Below are positions 53,736 through 61,959 of a DNA stretch of 64,000 nt, piece after piece. Source of the DNA: Spirochaetaceae bacterium bin103 (GTDB lineage: Bacteria > Spirochaetota > Spirochaetia > SZUA-6 > Bin103); contig MPNH01000001.1 in NCBI GenBank assembly GCA_002238925.1, forward strand, positions 62,001 through 126,000. The letters run 5' to 3'. The position numbers were made by a program, and so were the translations under genes. Numbering within the stretch: the first letter of the stretch is position 1; the number at the start of each line of letters is the position of its first letter. The notes beneath the pieces are model-generated. The model was not told the origin of the DNA. It made no database searches and was given only the letters and a program-made list of their open reading frames with translations.

Positions 53736-54482
53736 TTGTCAGGCCACAGTAAATGGCACTCGATACGCCACAAAAAGGGCGCCACCGATGCGAAGCGCGG
53801 CAAGATTTTCACCAAGCTGATCAGGGAAATCACCGTCGCGGCCCGCCTCGGCGGCGCCGACCCCGACGCCAACCCGCGCCTGCGCACGGTAATGCTCAAG
53901 GCCCGCGAAGCCAACATGCCGCGCGACAACATCGACCGTGCGATCAAGAAGGGCACCGGCGGCGGCGACGGCATGGACTTTCACGAACTGCTCTACGAGG
54001 CGTACGGCCCCGGAGGGGTGGCGCTGCTGATCCAGGTCCTCACCGACAACAAGAACCGTACCGCGGCCGAGATCCGCAACATCCTCACCAAGGGGGGAGG
54101 CAACCTCGGAGAGTCGGGGTCCGTTTCCTATCTGTTTTCTCGCAAGGGAATAATCGCGTTCGAAGCGGATCGCTACGACGAAGACGAGGTGATGGAGGTG
54201 GTGCTTGAAGGCGGCGCCGAGGACGTTTCCACCGACGATGGTACCGTGGAAGTCCTCACCGAGCCGGTGGACTTCCACGCCACGCTCGACGTCGTGGAGC
54301 AAGCGGGTTTCGAACATCGCATGGCCGAGATTTCGTGGCTTCCCGAGGCAAGCATCCTGCTCGACGGGAGCAAGGCGAACAGCGCCATGCGGCTGATCGA
54401 GGCGCTCGAGGATCACGACGACGTTCAGCAGGTGTCGACCAACATGGAAGCGCCCGAGCCGGTGGCGGCGGATTCCGCCTGA
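53736..54482 (+). CDS. yebC: YebC/PmpR-family regulator or ribosome-associated factor
   Basis: The 248-residue product starts at TTG (SGHSKWHSIRHKKGATDAKR) with AGGAG eight bases upstream. It shows the conserved TKLIREITVAARLGGADPDA, ANMPRDNIDRAIKKGTG, YEAYGPGG and GSVSYLFSRKGII. YebC proteins are DNA-binding in some bacteria and aid translation of proline-rich stretches in others. It precedes ruvC by 59 bases, a very common arrangement. Confidence 0.93.
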   Translation: MSGHSKWHSIRHKKGATDAKRGKIFTKLIREITVAARLGGADPDANPRLRTVMLKAREANMPRDNIDRAIKKGTGGGDGMDFHELLYEAYGPGGVALLIQVLTDNKNRTAAEIRNILTKGGGNLGESGSVSYLFSRKGIIAFEADRYDEDEVMEVVLEGGAEDVSTDDGTVEVLTEPVDFHATLDVVEQAGFEHRMAEISWLPEASILLDGSKANSAMRLIEALEDHDDVQQVSTNMEAPEPVAADSA

Positions 54483-54541
54483 AGCGGCACAGTGACAGGC
54501 TGCGGCGGTGCGCCGCCGCCTGACGCGATGGAGTACGCGCA

Positions 54542-55051
54542 ATGAGCGTGGTGCTGGGGATCGACCCGGGGCTTGCATCCACCGGTTTCGGGGTGCTGGA
54601 GACCAACGGCAACCGCGTCCGGCGCATTACCGACGGTGTCATACGGACGCCCGCTGGCACCGACTACGGCGAACGCCTGGTAATGCTGTACGATGGACTG
54701 CGGGAAATCGTCGAACGCCACCGTCCTGGCGAGGGCGCCATCGAGGAGTTGTACTTCTCCAAGAACGTGCGCACCGCGTTCCCGGTGGCGCAGGCGCGCG
54801 GCGTTATTATCCTGTTGCTGGCACAGTGCAAGGTGCCGTTTGAAGAGTACTCGCCCGGCGCGGTGAAGCAGGCGGTGGCCGGTCACAGCAGGGCGCAGAA
54901 GGAACAGGTGATCCGTTCCGTGACCATGGTGCTCGGCCTGTATGACGAGCCGGTGAACGACCACAGCGCCGACGCGCTCGCCGTTGCACTGTGTCACGTG
55001 CAGCACGCGCCGGTGCGTGCTGCTCTCGCCCGCGCCGCGGCAACGCGGTAG
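54542..55051 (+). CDS. ruvC: Holliday-junction endonuclease RuvC
   Basis: The 169-residue nuclease resolves Holliday junctions. The active-site acidic residues are visible: Asp in LGIDPGLASTGFGVLE (residue 7), Glu in AIEELYFSKNV (about 67), and the late Asp pair in EPVNDHSADALAVALCH (about 139-143). It sits between yebC and ruvA, as in many bacteria, and ends 14 bases before ruvA. Confidence 0.95.
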   Translation: MSVVLGIDPGLASTGFGVLETNGNRVRRITDGVIRTPAGTDYGERLVMLYDGLREIVERHRPGEGAIEELYFSKNVRTAFPVAQARGVIILLLAQCKVPFEEYSPGAVKQAVAGHSRAQKEQVIRSVTMVLGLYDEPVNDHSADALAVALCHVQHAPVRAALARAAATR

Positions 55052-55064
55052 AATCGGCTCACCG

Positions 55065-55715
55065 ATGTTGTACAGCGTAACCGGCCGGCTCACTCACAAG
55101 GGGCTTGAGGAGGCCCATGTGCAGGTGGGCGGCCTGGAACTGGAGCTGTCCAGTTCGGCGCGCACCCTGGAGGCGCTGCCGGCCCCCGGCTCCGAGGTCA
55201 AGATGTACACCTTCCTGTACCATCGCGAAGACCAGATGCGCCTGTACGGATTTGCCACGCCGGCGGAACGCTCCCTGTTTCTCGACCTGTTGCGCGTCGG
55301 CGGGGTGGGTCCGCGGCTGGTGATCCGCATTCTGTCCGGGATCGAGGCCTCCGAACTGGTGCAGGCGCTGGAGACCAACGACCTTCCCCGCCTGGTGCAG
55401 ATTCCCGGCCTGGGCAACAAGACCGCCCAGAAGATGGTGCTGGCCCTGCAAGGCAAGCTCAGTCTCCCGCCCATTGCCACTGCGCGCACCCCGGGGCTGG
55501 AAGAGGATATCACCGCCGCGCTGGCCGGCATGGGGTTCGGTACCCGTGAGGCGCGCACCGCGGTACGCGCGGCAATCAAGGAAGTGGCTGGGGAGGGTGG
55601 TTCCCTGAGTGCCTCGAGCGAGCACGAACAGGAGGTCCTGCGCCGCGCGGTAGCCCGCCTGAGCTCGCTCACCGCGGAGCGGGCGGCCGCCACGGGCAGC
55701 CGGACCAATGGCTAG
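55065..55715 (+). CDS. ruvA: Holliday-junction DNA helicase subunit RuvA
   Basis: The 216-residue product binds the junction and loads RuvB. MLYSVTGRLTHKG opens the OB domain. HhH motifs are visible in LLRVGGVGPRLVIRILSGI (about residues 76-94) and IPGLGNKTAQKMVLALQGKL (about 116-135). The C-terminal domain (DITAALAGMGFGTREARTAV) contacts RuvB. Its stop lies inside the region duplicated at the ruvB start; without the duplicate, ruvA and ruvB overlap directly. Confidence 0.95.
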   Translation: MLYSVTGRLTHKGLEEAHVQVGGLELELSSSARTLEALPAPGSEVKMYTFLYHREDQMRLYGFATPAERSLFLDLLRVGGVGPRLVIRILSGIEASELVQALETNDLPRLVQIPGLGNKTAQKMVLALQGKLSLPPIATARTPGLEEDITAALAGMGFGTREARTAVRAAIKEVAGEGGSLSASSEHEQEVLRRAVARLSSLTAERAAATGSRTNG

Positions 55716-55820
55716 ACCCGACCTCGCCCGCGCCCACCCTCCCGGACCCGCCCCCGAGGGGGGGGCGCCCCCCCCCCCGGGGGGGGGGCGCCCGCCACGG
55801 GCAGCCGGACCAATGGCTAG
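55687..55820. repeat. 29-bp direct repeat, 105-bp period, with error-like insert at the ruvA-ruvB junction
   Basis: Copies at 55687-55715 and 55792-55820 carry the end of ruvA and an ATG. The bases after the first copy follow those after the second, with T and G mostly turned into C (for example acctcgcccgcgccc against acgtcgccggcgcct). They then collapse into long runs of G and C. The 105-base length keeps the frame and would add 35 spurious residues to RuvB. Confidence 0.85.
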
Positions 55821-56856
55821 CCGCGACGTCGCCGGCGCCTACCTGCCGGATCGCGACCAGGAGGAGGGCGCGCTGCGCCCGCAGCGTCTGCGCGACTTCA
55901 TTGGCCACGACCGCCTGCGCGAGAACCTGTCCGTGTTCGTGGCAGCCGCGCGGCAGCGCGCCGAGAGCCTGGACCATGTGTTTCTGAGTGGTCCGCCCGG
56001 GCTCGGCAAGACCACCCTGGCGGCGATCCTTGCCAACGAGATGGGGGTGGAATTCCAGGCCACGTCCGCTCCGGCGCTGGAAAAGACCGGCGACCTGGTG
56101 GCGATTCTCACCAACATCGGCGAACGTAACGTGTTCTTCATCGACGAGATTCACCGCCTGCGCCCCCCGGTGGAGGAACTGCTCTACACCGCCATGGAGG
56201 ACAACGAGATCGACGTGGTGGTCGGCCAGGGGCCCGGGGCGCGTTCCATCAAGATTCCGCTGCCGCCGTTCACACTGGTCGGCGCCACCACCAAGACCGG
56301 TCTGGTGTCGGGGCCGCTGCACTCCCGATTCGGGATCACCACCCGCCTCGATTACTACGAGCCGCGCGAGATCGCGGCCATTGTGCGCCGCACGGCCGGC
56401 ATTCTGCAGGCGGAGCTGGATGGCGGCGCCGTGCGGCTGCTGGCGCAGTGCTCGCGCGGGACCCCGCGCGTGGCCAACCGGCTGGTGCGCAGGATGCGCG
56501 ACTTCGCGCAGATCTGGGCGGACGGCGCCATCTCGCTCGACATCGTGGAGCGCGGCCTGGGGGCGCTCGAGGTGGATGCCAGCGGGCTCGACAAGCTGGA
56601 CCGGGAGATACTGAACACCATCATCACCAGGTACGACGGCGGCCCGGTGGGATCGGAGACCTTGGCCATCACCGTCAGCGAGGCGGTAGATACCCTGGAA
56701 GATGTGTACGAGCCGTATCTGATTCAGCGCGGTTTCCTGCAGCGCACCGCGCGTGGCCGGGTGGTGACGCCGCTGGCGTACCAGCACCTGGGGCTGCCGC
56801 TCACCGGCGCCTCGTCGCCGAAGGGGGCCGATGCGGACCAGCAGGTTCTGTTTTGA
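55813..56856 (+). CDS. ruvB: Holliday-junction DNA helicase motor subunit RuvB
   Basis: The 347-residue AAA+ motor drives branch migration. LRPQRLRDFIGHDRLRENL leads in, Walker A is SGPPGLGKTTLAAI (about residues 59-72), Walker B is FFIDEIHRL (about 110-118), and the beta-hairpin and sensor segments (LVGATTKTGLVSGPLHSRFG) follow. The start MASRDVAG at 55813 is chosen because the frame upstream to 55708 is an artefactual duplicate. The length then fits the family exactly. Confidence 0.93.
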   Translation: MASRDVAGAYLPDRDQEEGALRPQRLRDFIGHDRLRENLSVFVAAARQRAESLDHVFLSGPPGLGKTTLAAILANEMGVEFQATSAPALEKTGDLVAILTNIGERNVFFIDEIHRLRPPVEELLYTAMEDNEIDVVVGQGPGARSIKIPLPPFTLVGATTKTGLVSGPLHSRFGITTRLDYYEPREIAAIVRRTAGILQAELDGGAVRLLAQCSRGTPRVANRLVRRMRDFAQIWADGAISLDIVERGLGALEVDASGLDKLDREILNTIITRYDGGPVGSETLAITVSEAVDTLEDVYEPYLIQRGFLQRTARGRVVTPLAYQHLGLPLTGASSPKGADADQQVLF

Positions 56857-57859
56857 TCTGCCGCGGGAGCTGATCGCACAGCGGCCGGCGCGGGAGCGCA
56901 GCGCGGCGCGCCTCATGGTGCTGGAGCGGGCTACGGGCGCGCTGCATCATGCGCGGGTTGCCGGGGTGCCCGAGCTGCTGGCGCCCGGCAGTGTCGTGGT
57001 GCTGAACGACACCCGGGTGCTGCATGCGCGGCTCACCGGTTGTCTCGACGGGGGCAGGGAAGTGCCGTTCCTGCTGCTCGAACCGACCCACGGCGGCACG
57101 CGCTGGCTGGCACTCGCGCGCGGCGTACGCCAGCTTGCCCGCGGCGGGCGCGCGGCGGCCTTCCCGGACGGTCTGTCAGCGTCGCTGGCCGCGCCGCCGG
57201 ATGGGAACGGCACGGTCGAGTTGGCATTCGACCGCCCGGTCGATTCCGCCTACCTGGAACGGTTTGGCTCGGTGCCGTTGCCGCCCTACATCGACCGCCC
57301 CGCGGACGGCGCGGACGCCGAGCGCTACCAGACGGTCTATGCCGAGCATCCCGGCTCCGCGGCCGCCCCCACCGCCGGACTCCACTTCACCGCGGAGATG
57401 CTGCGGCGGCTGCGGCGGCGCGGGATCGCCGTGGTGCGGGTGACACTGCACGTGGGGACCGCCACGTTCGCGCCGATTCGCAGTGAGCGAATCGAGGACC
57501 ACGTAATGCACCGCGAGCGCTACTCGGTCCCTGACCAAGCGGCCGAGGCGATAGAGCAGGCGCGGCGTGAACGCCGCCCGGTGGTTGCGGTCGGGACCAC
57601 CGTGGTGCGTACCCTGGAGGCGGCGTGGGACGGCGGCGCCCTGCGCCGAGGTTCCGGATCCACCGGCCTGTTCATCTATCCGGGGTACCGCTTCCGGGTC
57701 GTGGACCAGTTGCTGACCAATTTTCACACGCCGCGTTCTTCCCTGCTGGCCCTGGTCAGCGCGCTGGCAGGCGAGCGCGAGATCCGGGCCGCTTACGCGA
57801 CGGCCGTCGAAAAGCGCTACCGGTTCTTCTCCTACGGCGACGCGATGCTGATCCGATGA
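56831..57859 (+). CDS. queA: S-adenosylmethionine:tRNA ribosyltransferase-isomerase QueA
   Basis: The 342-residue enzyme makes epoxyqueuosine in tRNA. FCFDLPRELIAQRPARERSA, VVVLNDTRVLHARLTG, the central PTAGLHFTAEMLRRL (about residues 180-194), VTLHVGTATFAPIR and LTNFHTPRSSLLALVSAL are all family signatures. It overlaps the end of ruvB by 26 bases, so it is translated with it. The ruvCAB-queA order is widespread. Confidence 0.95.
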   Translation: MRTSRFCFDLPRELIAQRPARERSAARLMVLERATGALHHARVAGVPELLAPGSVVVLNDTRVLHARLTGCLDGGREVPFLLLEPTHGGTRWLALARGVRQLARGGRAAAFPDGLSASLAAPPDGNGTVELAFDRPVDSAYLERFGSVPLPPYIDRPADGADAERYQTVYAEHPGSAAAPTAGLHFTAEMLRRLRRRGIAVVRVTLHVGTATFAPIRSERIEDHVMHRERYSVPDQAAEAIEQARRERRPVVAVGTTVVRTLEAAWDGGALRRGSGSTGLFIYPGYRFRVVDQLLTNFHTPRSSLLALVSALAGEREIRAAYATAVEKRYRFFSYGDAMLIR

Positions 57860-57867
57860 CGTCGTAC

Positions 57868-58562
57868 TCAGAACCGGCGCAGATGGCTCCAGATGCGGTC
57901 AAACACGGCTTCGCGCGGCCCGGTGCCATTTACCGTTACTACCTTCACTCCGAGCGCCGCGTACCCGGCAATCACTTCGCGGTAGCGTTCGCGCAGGCGC
58001 CGTTGCAGCGGCAGGCGGTCGAACAGCGCCCCGGCGCCCGGGCATTGCCCGCGGGTAGGCGTGCGGGCGGGCCCCGTGGCCGGGGGGGGGGGCGGAACGG
58101 CCCGGGGGCCCGGGGGGGGCCCCCCCGCCGCTGGCACTCTTCGGGGGGAGTGTCGATGAAGATCAGCCAGCGGGGCAGGGGGAATCGCGCATTGACGGCG
58201 GCCACGTATTCACCGGAGCAGTCGGTTGATTGATACACCAGGCTGGAGAACAGGTAGCGATCGCAGGCCACGGAGCCGCCGGTGCGGAGGGCGGCGAGCA
58301 CACCGTCGGAGCCGTACAGGTGTTCGCTGCGGTCAGCGGCGAACAGCAGCGCCAGCGTACAGCCGGATACCTCCAGTTCCCCGCGCAGCACGGCGCGGAT
58401 CAGCTTGCCGATCGCTCCGTCAGTCGGCTCGCAGGTGGCGAAGCAAGGCGTGCCGCGTTGTTGCAGTGCATCGCGAAGCATCTCCAGTTGGGTGGAGGTC
58501 CCGGCTCCGTCGAGCCCCTCGAAGACCACGAAGCGGTCCAGGATATCCGGTGCATTACTCAT
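57868..58562 (-). CDS. tmk: Thymidylate kinase, frame broken by an artefactual insert
   Basis: Thymidylate kinase phosphorylates dTMP to dTDP. The N-terminal frame shows the P-loop FVVFEGLDGAGTSTQLEML (about residues 11-29), CDRYLFSSLVYQ (about 99-110) and FIDTPPEECQRR. After the break a second frame gives ALFDRLPLQRRLRERYREVI and a normal C-terminus ending at 57868. The break lies in a G/C-homopolymer tract (about 58076-58130). Bridging CQR to ARTPTRGQCPGAG would give a full-length kinase, but the exact join is not certain. The gene is convergent with queA. Confidence 0.82.
58076..58130. repeat. G/C homopolymer insert in tmk
   Basis: Runs of 12 G, 5 G, 8 G and 7 C alternate here within the thymidylate kinase gene. 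The left part faintly follows the sequence that should come next (ccgctggcac against cccgtggccg). It is the same kind of defect as at the five other sites, but no clean direct repeat could be fixed, and the frame is lost. Confidence 0.65.
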
Positions 58563-58570
58563 TAGCGGGC

Positions 58571-60043
58571 ATGGCCAGTGTACACCACGCGCCCGCGGTG
58601 CCGACCACCCGGCGTGCCGCCGCCGTGCCGCCGCTGGCGGTGGTGCTGGCGGTGGTGCTGGCGGCGCTGGCGATGCTGACGGTGCAGTGGCCGGTGTCCG
58701 CGCAGGACGCCGACAGGCCGCCGGTCAGGATCCCGGACATGACCATAACCGCCGAGGATCCGCTCATTCTGCTGCCACCCCTCGGGCCGCCGGTGAACGA
58801 GGCGCCGCTCGCCCTACCACCTGCGCCGCCTCGGCAGGCGGCGTACACGGGCGCGCCCGCCACTACCGCGCCGGGGTTCGGGCCGCCGCCCGCGCCGGGG
58901 GCGGTGCTGCGCGTGGCGCGCGCGGCGCAGGCGGTTGAGCGCGACGCCAAGTTCACCGCCAGCGCCGCCGCCGTCGGTATGGACGAGTTGCGCGGCATTC
59001 CGGCCGCGATTTCCTACCGGAGCGGCGGCCCGATGCCGATGGTGGATCTGGGGCTGACCGGGCTGGTGCCGATGACCACGGACCTGGCGGGCGACGTGGC
59101 GGCGCACGCCGCGCTGGAGTCCCCGGCATGGCGTGGAGCAATCGCCGGCGCTCTGACCGTGGCGGATCCCGATCGGGCCGGGCAGGTAGCGCTGAGCGGC
59201 GCCGCCGGACCCGTCTCGGGCACCCTCACGGTGCAGCACTGGCAGGTGCCGCCGGATCCCGCCGAGTATCGATTGGCACTGGCGGCGGAGGCTGCCCTGA
59301 GCGCCTCGCGGAGCGGCCCGCAGGCCTCCGTCGGTGTAGCCGCGGGGCGCACCGGCGACGACCTGTTCGTACTGCCGTCGGCGCGGCTGCATTACGCCGG
59401 CAAGCCTGCCTGGCAGGTGGCCGCCGGCGTCCGGCCGATGCTCGGCTACCCGCGCTGGCTGCACCACCTGATCCGCGACGAACCGGCGGGTACCGCCTCA
59501 TTGCGCCCCGCACAGGCCTGGCTGGCGTGGCTGGGCGGTGGGGTGGGGGCGATCGATCTGCGCGCCGGTTGGGCGCACGGCCTGAGCCGCGGCTTCACCG
59601 CGGAGCGCGCCGCGGGTGCAGCCGGCCCCGACCTGGTGCTGCTCGGGATGGCCGTGGAGGCAGACTGGAACAGCGGCACCGGCGGACCGGTAACCGTGTC
59701 CGCGCGCGCGGGAGCCAACTGGGACCGGACCGAGTTCGACTGGCGGCTGCAGGCCGCCGGCGAGTGGCAGGTCGCCGCCGCGCCGCCGATCACGCTGCTG
59801 CTCGGCGCACGATGGCTCGGCTCTCGCGCGTACTACGGCGTGTATGCCGGCGAAGACTGGACGCTCGGGCCATTCCGCGATGAGCCCGGCTCGGCGGTGG
59901 TCGGGGGCGTGCGCTGGGCGCCGGCATGGGGACACGGTCTGAGCGTGACCGGCGGCGTCCATTCCGCTCCGGAAGGTGACTTGACGTGGGGTGTCGGAAT
60001 TGAGTACGCCCGCGATGTCGTGCGCCTGACGGCGCCACCGTAG
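58571..60043 (+). CDS. Secreted, probably outer-membrane protein with TonB-box-like N-terminus
   Basis: The 490-residue product has a signal peptide (LAVVLAVVLAALAMLTVQWP, cleavage probably after VSAQD). IPDMTITAEDP follows directly, resembling the TonB box of transporters, then a Pro-rich linker. The remainder alternates short amphipathic strands rich in Gly, Ala, Trp and Tyr (for example GVAAGRTGDDLFVLPSARLH, GVGIEYARDVVRL at the C-terminus), as expected for a beta-barrel. No plug domain is evident. It starts nine bases after the end of tmk on the other strand and precedes exbB by 12 bases, which suggests a TonB-linked role. Confidence 0.6.
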   Translation: MASVHHAPAVPTTRRAAAVPPLAVVLAVVLAALAMLTVQWPVSAQDADRPPVRIPDMTITAEDPLILLPPLGPPVNEAPLALPPAPPRQAAYTGAPATTAPGFGPPPAPGAVLRVARAAQAVERDAKFTASAAAVGMDELRGIPAAISYRSGGPMPMVDLGLTGLVPMTTDLAGDVAAHAALESPAWRGAIAGALTVADPDRAGQVALSGAAGPVSGTLTVQHWQVPPDPAEYRLALAAEAALSASRSGPQASVGVAAGRTGDDLFVLPSARLHYAGKPAWQVAAGVRPMLGYPRWLHHLIRDEPAGTASLRPAQAWLAWLGGGVGAIDLRAGWAHGLSRGFTAERAAGAAGPDLVLLGMAVEADWNSGTGGPVTVSARAGANWDRTEFDWRLQAAGEWQVAAAPPITLLLGARWLGSRAYYGVYAGEDWTLGPFRDEPGSAVVGGVRWAPAWGHGLSVTGGVHSAPEGDLTWGVGIEYARDVVRLTAPP

Positions 60044-60055
60044 GTAGGGCGATTG

Positions 60056-60670
60056 ATGGTAGCTTTCATTGTTCAGGGGGGTATCCTTCTCATTCCGATT
60101 CTGCTGCTGTCGCTTGGCGCGGTGTTTCTGATTGTCGAGCGCCTCCTGTTCTACTGGCAGCAGCGCGCCTCCGACGGCGAGTCCACCGACGAGGTGCTGA
60201 AGCTGCTAACCCACACGCCGGCGCAGCAGTTGGTGCATGCGCTGCGCCGCGGCCGGTCGCCCCAGGCGCGCATAATCGCCGCCGCTCTCGAGCGCGGCAG
60301 TCTGCTGGCCGACCCCGACCAGCGCCGCACGCTCGACCATCTTGTGCTCACCGAAATCACGGCACTCGAGCGCAACGTCCCGTATCTGCAAAATATCGCC
60401 AACGTCTCTACCTTGCTGGGGTTGCTCGGCACCGTGGTGGGCATGATCGCCGCCTTCGTGGGCATGCGCAGCACCGGCAGCACCGACCTGACGATTCTGT
60501 CCGGCGGCATCGCGCAGGCGCTCATTACCACGGCCGCGGGCCTCGCCGTGGCGATTCCGAGCACGCTGTGCCATCACCTGTACGTAAACCACGTGCAGCG
60601 CACCGTCGCGCGCCTCAACATCGCGGTCAGCGAAGTCACCGCGCACTTCATTTCCCACTCCGATTCATAG
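60056..60670 (+). CDS. exbB: MotA/TolQ/ExbB-family proton channel protein
   Basis: The 204-residue membrane protein has three hydrophobic segments: FIVQGGILLIPILLLSLGAV (residues 4-23), NIANVSTLLGLLGTVVGMIA (about 117-136) and GIAQALITTAAGLAVAIPST (about 151-170). The last two carry the family's conserved TM2/TM3 pattern. With ExbD and TonB it converts proton motive force into work at the outer membrane. ATG at 60056 is used; a TTG lies just before it. exbD follows after 86 bases. Confidence 0.9.
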   Translation: MVAFIVQGGILLIPILLLSLGAVFLIVERLLFYWQQRASDGESTDEVLKLLTHTPAQQLVHALRRGRSPQARIIAAALERGSLLADPDQRRTLDHLVLTEITALERNVPYLQNIANVSTLLGLLGTVVGMIAAFVGMRSTGSTDLTILSGGIAQALITTAAGLAVAIPSTLCHHLYVNHVQRTVARLNIAVSEVTAHFISHSDS

Positions 60671-60756
60671 CATCGTGGCCATCGCAGCCTGCGCCGCGCG
60701 CGCGAGTTGCGCCAAACGGGTATACTGACCCAGGAACGTGCCCACGGGGGGAGGGG

Positions 60757-61194
60757 ATGTCTGACGATCTACAGTACTACCGGAGCTCGTTGAGCGCCGC
60801 GGGCGCGGTGCCCCTCACTCCGCTCATCGACGTGGTGTTCCTGGTGGTGATCTTCTTCATGGTGAGCGCGACGTTCGCCGTGCAGTCCACCGTTCCGGTA
60901 CAACTGCCACGCGCCGCGGCCGAGCCCCCCGATGCAAGTGCGGCGTTCGCCATCACCGTCGACGAGTCGGGACAGATATTCACGGCGCGTTCCGGCGCCG
61001 TGCAACAGGTGACCCTCGACACTCTGCGCGTCGCCGTTGCCGAGTGGCAGGCGGCGGAACCCGAGGAGGGCGTCGTGCTGCATGGCGACGCCCGCGCCAG
61101 CTATGGGCGTCTGGTCGCAGTAATGGACGTGATACGCAGCACCGGCGTTGCCGACATCCAACTGGTCACCGCTCATCCCGACCCATCGCCATGA
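60757..61194 (+). CDS. exbD: ExbD/TolR-family protein
   Basis: The 145-residue product has one N-terminal membrane helix preceded by VPLTPLIDVVFLVVIFFMVS, where the Asp is the proton-carrying residue of ExbD. A periplasmic domain follows (LPRAAAEPPD, ITVDESGQIF, DARASYGRLVAVMDVIRSTG). A GGGGAGGGG tract precedes the ATG. The stop overlaps the ATG of tonB (ATGA), so the two are co-translated. Confidence 0.92.
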   Translation: MSDDLQYYRSSLSAAGAVPLTPLIDVVFLVVIFFMVSATFAVQSTVPVQLPRAAAEPPDASAAFAITVDESGQIFTARSGAVQQVTLDTLRVAVAEWQAAEPEEGVVLHGDARASYGRLVAVMDVIRSTGVADIQLVTAHPDPSP

Positions 61195-61959
61195 CGGCCG
61201 TGCGCGAAATCAATGCGCTGGTCGCCAGCGTCGCCGTCCACGTGCTGGTCCTGGCCGTGTTCATGCTGGTGCGCGAGCCGGCGCGCGAGGTGCCGCCGGT
61301 AGTGGCGCTCCGTCTCACCCTGCCCGCGGTTACCGGCTCTCGTCAGACCTTGTCCGGCTCCTCCGAGCCGGTTGCCGGCCAGGCGGCCAGCGCCGCCTCC
61401 CGTGAGCAGCCATCCGCGGGAGGCGCCGCCCTGCCGGCTCTGGTCATGCCGCGGGGACGGCTGGCCGCCGGCGCGCTCGGCGCTCCGGCGCGTACCGGAG
61501 CCGTATCCTCCGGCACGGTTGCGCTGCCCCATCCCGGCACCGCGCTGGCCGGCGCGCTCGCGGCCGGCCGCCCTCCCCGACCCCGCCCCCGCGCGGGCCG
61601 GCGCGCGCGCGGCCGTCAGCCACGCCGCCGGTCCCGGTGCCGCGGCGCCGGCTGCCGCCGCCACCGACACGCTGCTGCCGCGTCTCACCCGCAGCGGCCT
61701 CCCTGCGGTGGAGCGCGGCATCGCGCTGCCCTATCCCCCGGAGCTGATCCGGCGCGGCATCGAAGCCGACGTGGAGATTCAGCTAACCGTGGCCATCGAC
61801 GGCACCGTGGCCAGCGCCGAGGTGGTGCGCAGTTCGGGGGTGTCGTCCGTGGACGCCGAGGTGGCGCAGGCGTTGCGCCAGTTTCTGTTCGCGTCTTCCG
61901 GCGACACGCCGGTTACCGGCACGATTCGGGTGAGTTATCGCCTGGAGCGCGGTTTTTGA
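61191..61959 (+). CDS. tonB: TonB-like energy transducer, apparent frameshift in the linker
   Basis: The N-terminal frame gives a short cytoplasmic tail and one membrane anchor (INALVASVAVHVLVLAVFML), then an Ala/Gly/Pro-rich linker. The C-terminal TonB domain is in another frame: GIALPYPPELIRRGIEADVE, then LTVAIDGTVASAEVVRSSGV and FLFASSGDTPVTGTIRVSYR. The shift falls at about 61560-61575, where ggcc occurs twice in tandem. Removing four bases gives an in-frame AAALPDPAPARAG. It is probably a sequence error, so TonB should be functional. The protein spans the periplasm and energises outer-membrane transport. Confidence 0.8.

Noticed and set aside
55708..55812. RuvB with a 35-residue Pro/Gly-rich N-terminal extension
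   Set aside because: The extension is encoded by the duplicated, error-rich segment; the start at 55813 gives a normal RuvB length.
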